Assembly: GCF_004359215.1 (NCBI RefSeq)
Contig: NC_090617.1
Coordinates: 2,726,725 to 2,790,724 of the forward strand
Source: Bremia lactucae
Lineage: Eukaryota > Oomycota > Peronosporomycetes > Peronosporales > Peronosporaceae
Length of the DNA stretch: 64,000 bases
Reading direction: 5' to 3'
A program made the position numbers and the translations under genes. Below are positions 11,275-23,380 of this stretch, piece by piece. The notes under the pieces were generated by a model. It searched no databases. It had not been told where the DNA came from and saw only the letters and a list, made by a program, of their open reading frames with translations. The stretch's first letter is position 1. Each line of letters begins with the position of its first letter.

Positions 11275-12145
11275 TTAAAGCTTCAGCTCCTTCATTCGGA
11301 CGCCAGTTAATGGCTCTACGTTGCGTTCCGATGTCTTTGCTGCATTAAGCCATGTATTGTACAGTACGACCGCAGCTGACACGCATCCAATGGACCCAAT
11401 AATACCGTCGTGCAGTTTTGTGCCTGTAATGCGCTCAGCTAAGCGCACACTTCCTGTGTTCGACGAAACCACAAGGTCGCAAGTGACTTTAAGCACCACC
11501 AGGAGCTTCTTCAAGCGGCCATTCTGTAGCGTTTCGAGCTCCATCTGCAGCGTTTTAATCCGTGCAGCATCATCCTCAGTGGTTAAGATATCCCGCACGC
11601 ATTTTTCCTTCTCGACATCAGCATTTAGACTGTCCACGGCATTGAAAAAGCCAGCAACATTTGCGCCAAACCACAAAATTCCACCGTATCGTGCGAGTTT
11701 TTGTGCGTCTAAAGGAAGCACCTTGGCGGTACTTGCGAATGCTACGTTATCTGTGATAAAGTAGCCAAGCATACCGAGATTCTGAAGTATTTGCAGCGAC
11801 CGCTGCGTTTCGGTGAGGTTCTTGGTATTTGATAGTGTCTGAATCTTTTGGTAGTATGTGATGCTTTTACCCAATCGAAAAGCTTTACGAGACTGCTGCA
11901 TGACCTTATAGAGCGCGTGCAGACGCTGGCCAAGATCGCTTTTAGGATCGGACGCGAGGATGTAGAACGCTAGCGCTCGGCTTCCATATTGAAGCAACTG
12001 CAGCAAGTTTAGACACAATATTGTGAATGCCACAACCTCGTGGGAGACATGTCTGCAAGCGTACCTTGGATAGTTTGTCTCGGCCTTCTAGACAGAATGC
12101 GAGCTTGATGAAGGTGTCGAGCGAGACTGGGGCTTTCGCGTCCAT
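11275..12145 (-). CDS. PEX11: Peroxisomal membrane protein PEX11
   Basis: Two exons (12145-12065 and 11997-11275) with a 67-nt intron give 267 residues. The junction yields GRDKLSK|LLQYGSRAL, the PEX11 hallmark near the N-terminus. The rest matches the family: a KSDLGQRLHALYKVMQQSRKAFRLGK amphipathic region (shown here in outline), a hydrophobic DNVAFASTAKVLPLD segment, a charged KTLQMELETL helix and a C-terminal hydrophobic stretch (IGSIGCVSAAVVLYNTW). PEX11 elongates peroxisome membranes before division and is linked to medium-chain fatty acid metabolism. An in-frame ATG six codons upstream (12163) gives MKKELKMDAK. I prefer MDAKAPV by family length. Confidence 0.95.
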
Positions 12146-13164
12146 TTTTAATTCTTTTTTCAAACCTTTGTACCTTTATTAGGAAAAAAAAAATCTATAA
12201 ATATAGAAATACGTCAGAATATGGCTAGTTTGACAAAAACATGCTTAATATAGAAAAAAAAGATTCTACTAACGCCACTTGTGTTGAGCTGGTGGTGTTT
12301 TATATTTTCAATCATTATGCTATAGAATTCGGATCTACTTGTTTACGCCGTAGCAACGGTTCGTTGCCCAACAGATATGCGTCGTAGAATTTGTGGCCAT
12401 TGCGATTTGCTTAATCAGTGCAGTGATTTCGCTTGAGGCGTGACACAATGCCAATTCGACTTCGTTAGTGGGCCTTCATTTATCACCCTTTGACTACTGT
12501 GCGAAACGACACAGCTGTTGCTTTGGACAAAAAATTGTTCATTTTCCCCAAGACTACCTAAGTATGGAAGGAAGTATTGAATTCATATCTTCTCGTTGGA
12601 ATACTTTTCCATTTAACTTGCCACATGTGTGTTTATTTCTAAAGTAACACAAGGTACGTTGACGCTGTCGAATAGATGGCAGTTCTGATTCTTTAAAAGT
12701 GAGATTATCGTACCTCTATAACAAGGGCGCAAGGTAGGTTAAAGCGATATAATAAAAGTTGGCAAAGCTTCTTGTGCACTTCCTATGGCAGTAAGGAGAG
12801 AAGGAGAAAATTGCGTAAGCAACACGGCAACATTGAAGCTTTTCGGTCTCATGCGATAAAATTGATTCGCAAGGTTTTGTCTCAGGAATCCTTCGATTTT
12901 TCTCGAATCGTTTGACTATTTTCCCATCATCTTTAGACCACCGAATTTCTGAGTTTGCCATAAAAAGCTTTTCGTTTGACGAAAAGCAGCCATTGTCGAG
13001 AAAAGCTTTTTACAAATATTGATACGTCACGATAATTGGCCGAATAGTGGGCACTTTGTTGCCTCGAGTGCGATAAAAAATAAGGTGCAATAAGCATCAA
13101 AAAAAGGACGTCAAGCAGCATTAATTCTTTTTCGTGCAAATTCCGTCTTTACGCCATCCGTTCC
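12146..13164. other. Divergent intergenic region, PEX11 to nitrate porter
   Basis: About 1 kb containing both promoters. Minus-strand ORFs at 12716-12961 and 12933-13139 have no recognisable domain and poor coding character. I see no repeat or RNA gene. Confidence 0.4.
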
Positions 13165-14747
13165 ATGAGCTCCCAGCCACTGACACGCTTGTCTTGTGAG
13201 GAATCATGGAAACCCTTTGAAGTGCCATCACCAATACAAACGCCTTATCATGCAGCCGCGATGCCTTATGATTTGCCCGTCGATCCCCAGCAATTTGACC
13301 GAGCCACAACAATCAAGCCAACAAGTATCTTACGACCCCACATGCGCATCTTCCACTTATCGTGGATGTCGAGTATTACGGGCTTTATTGGATGGTATGC
13401 CATTCCGCCTCTTATGCCTGAGATCAAGTCACAATTAAACCTTACGGAAGGAGATGTGCTTAACTCAGATATTGCGAGTACGGCCAGTACAATTCTCTCG
13501 CGTATTCTATCGGGTCCTTTGCTGGACCACTTTGGTCCTCAAATTGTTCAAAGCGTAGTCCTATGGCTTGGTGCGATACCTATTATTTGTGCGGCCTTTG
13601 TTCACTCGGCGACGTCATTAATTCTCGTGCGATTCTTCATTGGCCTTGTTGGATGTGTCTTTGTGTCGAGCCAATACTGGACAACTATTACTTTTGCTCG
13701 CAATGTCGCTGGCACGGCCAATGCTATAACAGGAGGCTTTGGCGTCTCTGGGATTGGCTTTGCCTTCCTAGTGCTACCGTATATATATCAAGGCATGACT
13801 TCTGGTAATCAAGTGTCTAAAAACGTGGGATGGCGAATTACGATTGCATTACCAGCTGTACTTATGATTATTATGGCAAGTGTCATTCGAATTGCCGCAC
13901 CTAGTTGCCCAACGGGGGATTTTCAGGAACTTAGAAAAAAAAAACAGCAAATCGAGCAATGTGAATTAAGTGCATCAGCTCGTGGTAGTAGAAGCAGTTG
14001 CTCTAGTGTTCAACCACGAAAAAAGGCAAAGCCGCGAAGTGCAACGAATTTGCTACAATCTTTTCGAGTCGTTCTGACGGATAGAAATGTTTTGATTTTA
14101 ATTGCGCAGTATGCTGCGTGTTTTGGGACCGAGTTGCAACTTAATAACATGGGGGCGCTTTATTTTCATACGCAATTTACGACCAATGCGTGTCAAGAAA
14201 CCCCAGAAAATAACCTCTGCTCATTGTTATCCAAGACCACTGCTGCGACAGTAGCGTCGTCGTTTGGACTTATGAATTTATTTGCACGCGCACTAGGCGG
14301 CTTTGTATCGGATGCCGCGAATCGCCAGTATAAGATGCGCGGCCGTCAACATGTTCAAATGACACTTTTGTGTGTTTTGGGCACGTTGGTTATTTTATTA
14401 AGCCAGTTGGATGCACTTGGTCCTTGCATAGCACTGTACGTGCTCGTGGCGATTGCAGCACAGGCTACAGGTGGTTCGACGTACGGTATGGTGCCGTACT
14501 TGAACGAACAGCACACTGGTACTGTGAATGGCGTCGTTGGGGCTGGTGGTAATTTAGGTGGCGTGGTCTATGGCATCCTTTTTCGCAGCACGGAAGGGTA
14601 TAGCACAGGACTGCTTTATACAGGGATTGGATTCTCGTACTCGCGTGTGCACTCTTGACTCCGCTTTTGAGGTTCCAGCACTTGCACCAAGAGCTCACTG
14701 CAAGTACTCCTCTTCCTGTCGAGAAGCACGAAAATTCATGCGAATAA
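13165..14747 (+). CDS. NRT2/NNP-family nitrate porter with a C-terminal frameshift
   Basis: Major facilitator of the nitrate/nitrite porter family. It begins MSSQPLTRL with a polar tail of about 65 residues, then transmembrane helices starting HLSWMSSITGFIGWYAIPPL. Both glycine-rich NNP signatures are present, as ITGGFGVSGIGFAF (helix 5) and VVGAGGNLGGVVYGI (helix 11). A long basic cytosolic loop lies between helices 6 and 7. The main frame stops at 14658 with an atypical SYSRVHS. One frame over, at 14631, the sequence continues ILVLACALLTPLLRFQHLH, an evident helix 12 and tail, to a stop at 14745-14747. One missing base after 14630 explains the break. Nitrate or nitrite reductase genes are not adjacent. 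It is either a sequencing error or an early pseudogene. Confidence 0.9.
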
Positions 14748-15617
14748 GTTATTTTTGAAATTTAAAACTCTTTTTATTGGAATTAAAAATTACTTTTACG
14801 CCCTAAAACCTTTTATTTAAGTAAGCCTACGATTCCACCAAAAAATCTACCATGTCCGCCAACAGCAAATATATAAAATACTGTCAAATCGTGGAAGCAG
14901 GTCGGACAGTAGTGCTCCAGTTGTGTCCTGCGCAATAGTCTATTCTAACACGGAACTACAACGCTCGTGTGTCACTTGTACCAATTAGTATACAAATTTT
15001 TACGTCGATGACTTTATCTGTCGTGCCACGGGAGTTGTGCAATCTTTTGTGTCAGCGAGTGCAAAAACTTTTAAATCAGCTCGGCATGGCTTTTTAGGTT
15101 TTGCACAAGGCCACTTTGAGTGCTGTACGACCATGTAAGTGCACCATTTGTTAGGAAAAGAAGTCAGACATATGACACCATTCTGTCCATGCCAACAAGA
15201 GCTTGGCATTGTTTCTTGTCCGCGCAAAAAGGGTCGCCAGCACCACAATCGCTTAAATACAAAAATCGAGGACAATTACGGTCCCAAAGGGCTGTTCGAA
15301 AAACTCGGCTACATACACAAAGAGAACGAGTCCTGAAGCCAGTAATTCTAAACGTGAAAAGACCAACTGTACTCGTACCTTCAATTTTGTCCATCACGGT
15401 ACCCTAATTTCGTCCACCACGTCCACCACGGTACCACCATTTCGTCCACCACGGTACCACCATTTCGTCCACTACGGTACATTTAAAGAACCGAATCAAC
15501 ATGCCAAAAAAAATCCAAAAAAATACTATCATCGTTTACACGTTTTTTTCGAACCTAGAACGATCCCTACGGTACGTCTCGTGATAACCCGTAAGAATCA
15601 AATGTCCATACATGGCT
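14748..15617. other. Intergenic region with unassigned ORFs
   Basis: Between the nitrate porter and the PFKFB gene. Overlapping short ORFs on both strands at about 15000-15400 have some coding-like composition (for example a plus-strand segment ending GLFEKLGYIHKENES). They have no start/stop arrangement or family I can defend. A short tandem repeat lies at 15383-15483. Confidence 0.35.
15383..15483. repeat. Short tandem repeat, ~21-23 bp unit
   Basis: Three to four imperfect copies of a unit like ggtaccaccatttcgtccac, with a shortened cgtccaccac copy near the start. It lies in the 3' flank of the PFKFB gene. Confidence 0.8.
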
Positions 15618-17309
15618 TCATGCACGCATGTTAAATACCGTCTTTGTCCAGTCATCTTGATTCGGCACGAGTTCCAGGACCGAGTGGAAAGGAATCTCAA
15701 GATCTGGACATCGTTCAATCGGTGCGCCCAAAAAGTATGAGTACAAGACTTGGAGCGTCGAAATATGCGATACCACGAGCACGGGGCCCGTATGCTGTTC
15801 AATATCAATCAAAACGGGCTCCAGACGGAGCATTAAATCCTGATACGATTCGCCTCCTGGAAAACGCGTACGCCACGGATCGCTTTCGTACGCAGCAAAC
15901 GCATCTGGCATCTGATCTTTCATTTGGTCCATTGTAAGTCCATAGCATTCGCCTTTATCCAATGGATTTAATGTAGCCATTTGCACTAATACAAAGACAA
16001 CAAGTGAGCTCCTTTTGCTTCTTTTTCCAACAAAAAAAAAAAAAACTCAAGAAAATGGCTACATACATCGTTTGCCATATGGAAGAAAATTTGCCGTCTG
16101 CACCGCTCGTGGCAACGTCGATGTCATCACGAGACACTCGGTCGGATCATCTTCTGACGTCATGCCTTCATTCTCCATCCATTTGCTAGTCCGTTGCTTT
16201 ACAAATTCGCACAATCGGTAAGCAAAGGCAACCCCAAGGGGACTCAAATGGGCCGATCGTGGGGCAACACATGGATTTTTAATAATGGCTTGAAAATCCC
16301 GTCGCACTTCGGTACAATGACCTGCACGAACAAGCCATATTGGTCGATGTGCAATATGAAAACTCATCATATAAGGAAGTATTGACTTGGCTACATGGCC
16401 ATAAATGCCCTTGGCATGGACTTTGGACTGCATATCAAAGAGTTTAATATAACTTCCCGCTTCGTCGTCTTCAAGCGCTTCGTACGCGGCTTCGTAGTTT
16501 TTTAATCGTTGTTTTAAATCCGCAAACGCTTCGTCCACGGGAACATGTTGATAATCGGGACTCGAGGCAACTTTTTGCTTGACATTTGCATGAATAACTG
16601 CATCACTTGTACAAATGCTTTCAATAAAGACTACGTGGACACTAATTTGATGCAACTGTGCAAACGAACGAAATGTATCCGTTAAGACTTTACGTCGTGC
16701 TTTGGTTGTATTGGTGGCATCAAATACGGCGACATCGCCACCTTTGGAACCGTTTTCACCTTGTAGCCATTGTTGGACGTGAATGAGCGTTTTGAGAGCT
16801 AAGCGTTCACGCTCTTCTTTTGCTTTTGTATTCTTCGGGTCAAAAAACGAATGATCTTGTTTACTTTGACAACTCGTCGCTCGTCGTAATTGTCCCACAT
16901 TAAAGACTTGACATTGAAGGCCTTTCCAGCAGAAATATTTGCACAATTTTTTAGCAATAAACGACTTGCCTCGAGCAGGGAGTCCGACCATCACAAGAAC
17001 AAGTTTATCGGCTGTGGGGGTAAAACGCTGCCGCTCACTAAACAATGGACGATTGAGTTCCCGACTCCCACGGCGTTCCATTGGACGAGGTGGTACGGTG
17101 AACGTCACGGTCTTGTAATCCATGGATTCTGGACCTCCAGGTGTCGTGGGTTCCAAGCTCCGTGGCATCGCTTCGAGGGTACTCAAAGCCTGATGAGGCC
17201 CCACGATTGAGGAAGAAGATGCAGGTGTAGAAGTTGTGGTGATTACGGGTGACGACGTGACGTTAGGAGGAATTGATGACGGCGACGAAAGGCACTCGAC
17301 AGATGCCAT
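15618..17309 (-). CDS. 6-phosphofructo-2-kinase/fructose-2,6-bisphosphatase with altered phosphatase site
   Basis: Two exons (17309-16067 and 15985-15618) flank an 81-nt intron containing a 13-A run. The product is 536 residues. A Ser/Thr/Pro-rich tail of about 100 residues precedes the 2-kinase domain, with Walker A GLPARGKS, FNVGQLRR and VAVFDATNTTKARR. This domain makes fructose 2,6-bisphosphate, the regulator of the fructose-6-phosphate/fructose-1,6-bisphosphate cycle. The bisphosphatase domain follows but reads IWLVRAGHC where the family has the catalytic RHGES, so the phospho-accepting histidine is replaced by Ala. Later elements persist: LNPLDKGECYG, RFPGGESYQDLMLRL and VVSHISTLQVL. 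It is probably a kinase-dominant enzyme. The start is the first Met of an open frame; a shorter N-terminus is possible. Confidence 0.93.
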
Positions 17310-18332
17310 GGAAGAGTTTGAAACGAATGGTGAGCCAAGAATTCCACGCTGGTAAGAAAACTGTTAGATTTTATTATTTGTATTCTTTAGTATATATTTA
17401 TTGGAGAAAGGTCGACAAGGACGTTTAGAGTTTAAGCAAGAGAATTGATAGACCTTCAAAAACGATATGAAACAGTCCGATGGGAGCTGACAGCTCGACG
17501 AAAACGGCTGGGAAGAGGTGATGAGGTCTTGATGTTGCAAATTGATATTTCTTGTGGAACATTATTGGTTATTTCGGATTAAATTGGGTTTAGGCTTTTT
17601 TATACCGTGCTTTTCGAGTCAAATGAAAGAAAATTTAGCGACAGCCCAGTTTTGCTGGATTCAGTAAACGAGTAATTATTCCTACTGTAAAATTATCTTG
17701 AGATTATGCATAAGACCGAGCCATGATGCAAACTGGCAGCAATTGTAGCCTTCTATCGGCGACAACACGCTAGATTTAGGCACTTACATAGCAAAAACGA
17801 TTTTAATTCAAATTCTCAAGCACTTTGTCGCGGATGTTGGCAAGGAATTTCGTATCGCAAGGAAAATTCCTGTTTTTTATTAATAATAAATCTTCGAGTG
17901 TCAATTGCATATCTTGATAAAAAACTTTTTGTTATATTTCTTAAAGGGAATTGATATCCCCACAACTAAAATTGATATCCCCACAGCTATTTCTTATAAA
18001 GTTGTGGGAATTACAGCTTTAGTTTTCGGATTTAATTTTTTTTTATAAAAGTTGTGGGAAAGTAGGAGCGGTTTATTTGAATTTTATTTAAAATCCCGTA
18101 AAAATATTAATTTGAGGTTTTAATCCAAAATGCCGAATGGTCAATACACATTATGTTTCACCCACCTGTAATTGGCTATTGCATTTTGTGTTCAACTAAC
18201 ATTGGCTAATACAAATATGTTTTAACTTGATTGGCTAATACATACCATGTTTCAACTGTAGATTACTGCCGCAATGTCCACAGTATTCCTTGCCCATATC
18301 AAGGATGCTTGTTTAGCTCCTTATACAGTATC
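17310..18332. other. A-T-rich intergenic region with short repeats
   Basis: Upstream of PFKFB and left of the copia element. It contains a direct repeat of ttgatatccccacaactaaa/ttgatatccccacagct (about 17950-17990), twice the phrase aaagttgtgggaa (18000-18060), and a ~32-bp tandem repeat (next entry). The phrase agtagg-gcgg-ttattt recurs beyond the copia element at 23843, suggesting an older element family on both sides. Confidence 0.5.
18130..18265. repeat. Degenerate ~32-bp tandem repeat
   Basis: Three to four copies of a unit like attggctaatacaaatatgt followed by ttcaact. The first copy is the most diverged. Confidence 0.7.
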
Positions 18333-18596
18333 TGTTCACTTGACATAGAGAAGAAGTCTTAAGCACTGTAATAAAAAGGATTCTGTCATTATCTGTTGCC
18401 CTTGTGTTATCTGTCATACCTCTCTACATCTCATGTTCATCTAAGCAGTTTCTTGCAGCCGAAGCTGATCGAAGGTAATAACACGACAGGCCCTAAGTCG
18501 TTAGCCGCCACGTCAACCACCGCAGCACGCCTCTTCATGCACATATGTACCGTCATGAAACGACTAACCAACTCAGAAATAATACAATTTCCAACA
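18333..18596 (-). repeat. Copia-1 3' LTR
   Basis: 264 bp, matching 23117-23380 with about five substitutions. It lies directly next to the polypurine tract. Confidence 0.95.
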
Positions 18597-18608
18597 CTCC
18601 TCCTCGGC
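18597..18608 (-). promoter_or_regulatory. Copia-1 polypurine tract
   Basis: On the coding strand gccgaggaggag directly precedes the TGTTGG of the 3' LTR, the expected plus-strand primer site. It touches the RNase H stop codon. Confidence 0.85.
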
Positions 18609-19507
18609 TAAGACTTACCGTCATTACCAACACGCATTAAAGCACGCAATTTTGCAAGCTTGGTCGCGTCGAGTGCCTTGGTCAGCAAATCGGCCAGCAT
18701 TTCCTCCGATCGCACGTACTGTGCCAGCACAATCCCACGTCGGGCAAAATCGCAAACAAACTTGACTCGAACGTCAACATGTTTGGCCTTGAGCGACGAC
18801 GCTTCTCCTTCAAGCTGTCGAATAGCAGCTTGATTGTCGACATGCATTAACATGGGCAATTTTGGCACTGCGCCAAATTCGCATAGCATTTCGCGTATGC
18901 CTAAAAGCTCTCGCGGCACCTCCGATGCCGCCACAAATTCGGCTTCCATTGTCGATAGTGATACACCACCCGGTTTTTTGGCACACCAGCTGACCGCCAT
19001 ACCGTTGAGAAGTATAATACCTCCGGTCAGAGACTTCCTGTCACTTTTGTCTGCGGCGAAATCCGCGTCGCTATAGCTTTCAACCACAATCGACATCCTG
19101 TCATTTTCGCTTGGTGTCATGTTGAGTTTCATTGACTTCGTGCCTTTTAGATAGCGCGCCACCCACTTTGCAAGCTTCCAATCGTGAAGCAGGGGTTGAT
19201 GGGTTTGACGTGTCGCTTTGTGGACCGCAAACACAATGTCGGGCCGCGTGCATCGCGCAACCCAAAGTAGCGACCCAACTAGTGACTGAAACTCCTTGAC
19301 TGTGGGTAATCCATTCTTGCCCTTGCCCTCTAGCAACACACTATCACTTGGATGTACCTCGTAGCAATCAGAACCGATAGGCGCAAGTGTTGGATTTGCA
19401 TTCGAGAGTCCATGCTCACGTAGCAAGTCGTTTATAGCCTCCTCCTGGTCCAGCTGATTGCCACCACCATCGTTAAGCACCACTCGCATCCCAAGAAACT
19501 TGCTCAC
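18608..19507 (-). pseudogene. Copia-1 C-terminal RT and RNase H segment
   Basis: A 299-residue open segment beginning SKFLGMRVVL. It includes the conserved SLVGSLLWVARCTRPDIVFA and DWKLAKWVARYLKGT motifs and the RNase H catalytic SYSDADFAADKSDRKS, TMEAEFVAA and HVDNQAAI blocks. It closes with DLLTKALDATKLAKLR, the usual copia pol ending. It is in a different frame from the upstream RT, so it is part of one broken polyprotein rather than a separate gene. Confidence 0.93.
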
Positions 19508-20485
19508 TTGTCCGAGATTTTAATCGACAAACTTGATAGAGCTTCGCAGAAACGGTCAACTGCGGCCGCATCAGTGCCGGTGACCAAAAGGTCATCCACG
19601 TAAACACCCACCACAACATTGTCCTTTTCATCGCGCTTCCAGTATAGACACATGTCAGACACGCACTATGTGAAGCCCGCATCGCACAACTTTGCATGAA
19701 GAAGCTGACTCCATAATCGCCCAGCCTGCTTGAGGCCGTACAAGCTCTTGCATAGTTCTAGCGAAAGCTCGTTCTTGCTTGTCACGCCGAAACTCTTCAT
19801 AGTCGCTTCACCAATGTCCATGCCTTGCGGTACCTGCAAGAATATCTCAAGGTGAGATTCCTTATCCGCTTTCACGTAAGCGTTGGGTATATCCCCGTGC
19901 TTAGCGGGCACTCCCCACGTTGCTGCCAGAGCAAGTAGTACCTTGACCGTTGATATGTCCATAACTGCGGCGAAGGTAAGCTGGTAATCAACACCAAAAA
20001 CTTGCTCATTCCCGCACGCAAACAAGTCGAGCCTTGAGCCGCTCGAGATTACCGTGCGCATCGGTCTTCGTCTTAAACACCCATTTGGTGTGCAGTGCAT
20101 TACTACTGGGACTTCGTTTGACCAATCGCCAAACCTTGTTTTTTTCGAGAGCTTCTATCTCTTCACGCATGGCTATCTCCCACCCTTCGCGCTTGCTGCT
20201 GCGCATCGCTTCCCCATAATTCTTGGGATCGCGCTCGTAAATGTGAGCCACGACACTCTCTTCACGTTCTTGCTCCTCCTGAACACCAATAGACTGCGCA
20301 CGTTTCGATGCACCCCGAGTCCTGTGGGCATCACGCGTCCATGACTTCGACTTCTTCTTTCCTTTTTGACTTTTCGAAGCCAAAACCATGACTCCTTCAC
20401 TTGAGCATGTCGACACCACACCATCTTCCTGATCCTCGAAGTCGAGTGCTCTACGCAACTGACTGTTCTGCTCATTGCTCATCAC
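19473..20485 (-). pseudogene. Copia-1 reverse transcriptase, split over three frames
   Basis: The RT N-terminus lies at 20485-20006 (WEIAMREEIEALEKNKVW, HTKWVFKTKTDAHG). The palm follows at 20100-19666 (VDYQLTFAAVMDISTVK, LCKSLYGLKQAGRLW), and the catalytic VGVYVDDLLVTGTD is in a third frame near 19590. Frame changes occur around 20040 and 19690. Confidence 0.9.
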
Positions 20486-21301
20486 TCAGAGTTTGGATGT
20501 CCCTTACGTGTTGCGTAACCACGACTTTATTGTCCTTTTGCAGAAATACCTTGTAGCCCTTGGTTTCGTCGCTGCGTCCGATAATTACGCCGACTTGAGA
20601 CCTTTTTGACAGCGAGTTCTTGCGCGGGTCGCGGTAAACAGAACAAACAGATCCAAAAACCACAATGTCACGCAAATCAGGAGCACGCTTCGTAAGTATC
20701 TCCATAGGCGATGCTCTTTCCTCATTTGCACTTGTCGGGCTGCGATTAAGGATATATGAGGCATACTCAACCGCATCACCCCAGAACGACTTGGGGGGGC
20801 GACTTGCAAATATCATCGAGCGAGCCATATTAAGCACCGTCCGGTGCATTCTCTCAGCTTTTCCATTTGATGCTTGATTTCTGGCTTCACTGACTTGTCT
20901 TGAAACACCTGTTGACTTGCAAAACAGGTCGACATTTTCATACTCACCTCCCCCGTCCGTCCTTAGGACATGTACACGACAGTTAAATTGACGCTCGAAA
21001 AAGGCCAAAAACTGCTCGAACTTCTTCGCCTCCTGGTCCTTGGTCTTAGCGAGAAATACGCGACAGTAATTAGACTTGTGATCCACGAAATTTATCAAGT
21101 ACCGGTTCCCAAGTCGGTCCCTTGGTGTCATCGGACCTTTAAGGTCAGAACATATGACACCGCCAATACAGTCGATTGGCGAGTGAGCCACCGTGTCCTT
21201 GTGCGGCTGCACATTCTTGGTCTGTTTCTTCACTGCGCACGACACACACGTAGGTCGTGAACGATCCGTTATCTTGATGCCTGACGCCGGGTCCTTTGCC
21301 A

Positions 21302-21302
<1 letters not shown>
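20472..21302 (-). pseudogene. Copia-1 integrase
   Basis: 276 residues open. The pre-integrase Cys pair (CVSCAVKKQT) is followed by the DD(35)E core: SDLKGPM, LRTDGGGEYEN and ASNGKAERMHRTVLNMARSM, then the PFAM-like VEYASYILNRSPTSA and VVFGSVC segments. It joins the gag-protease segment upstream by a frame change near 21320. Confidence 0.93.
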
Positions 21303-23116
<1,814 letters not shown>

Positions 23117-23130
<14 letters not shown>

Positions 23131-23380
23131 AGAGAAGAAGTCTTAAGCACTGTAATAAAAAGGATTCTGTCATTATCTGTTGCCCTTGTGTTATCTGTCA
23201 TACCTCTCTACAGCTCATGTTCATCTAAGCAGTTTCTTGCAGCCGAAGCTGATCGAAGGTAATATCACGACAGGCCCTAAGTCGTTAGCCGCCACTTCAA
23301 CCACCGCAGCACGCCTCTTCATGCACATACGTACCGTCATGAAACGACTAACCAACTCAGAAATAATACAATCTCCAACA
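23117..23380 (-). repeat. Copia-1 5' LTR
   Basis: 264 bp, the partner of 18333-18596. gtatt follows, as the presumed target duplication. Confidence 0.95.

Noticed and set aside
15383..15483. CRISPR-like short repeats
   Set aside because: Units are contiguous tandem copies without unique spacers, in a eukaryotic intergenic region.
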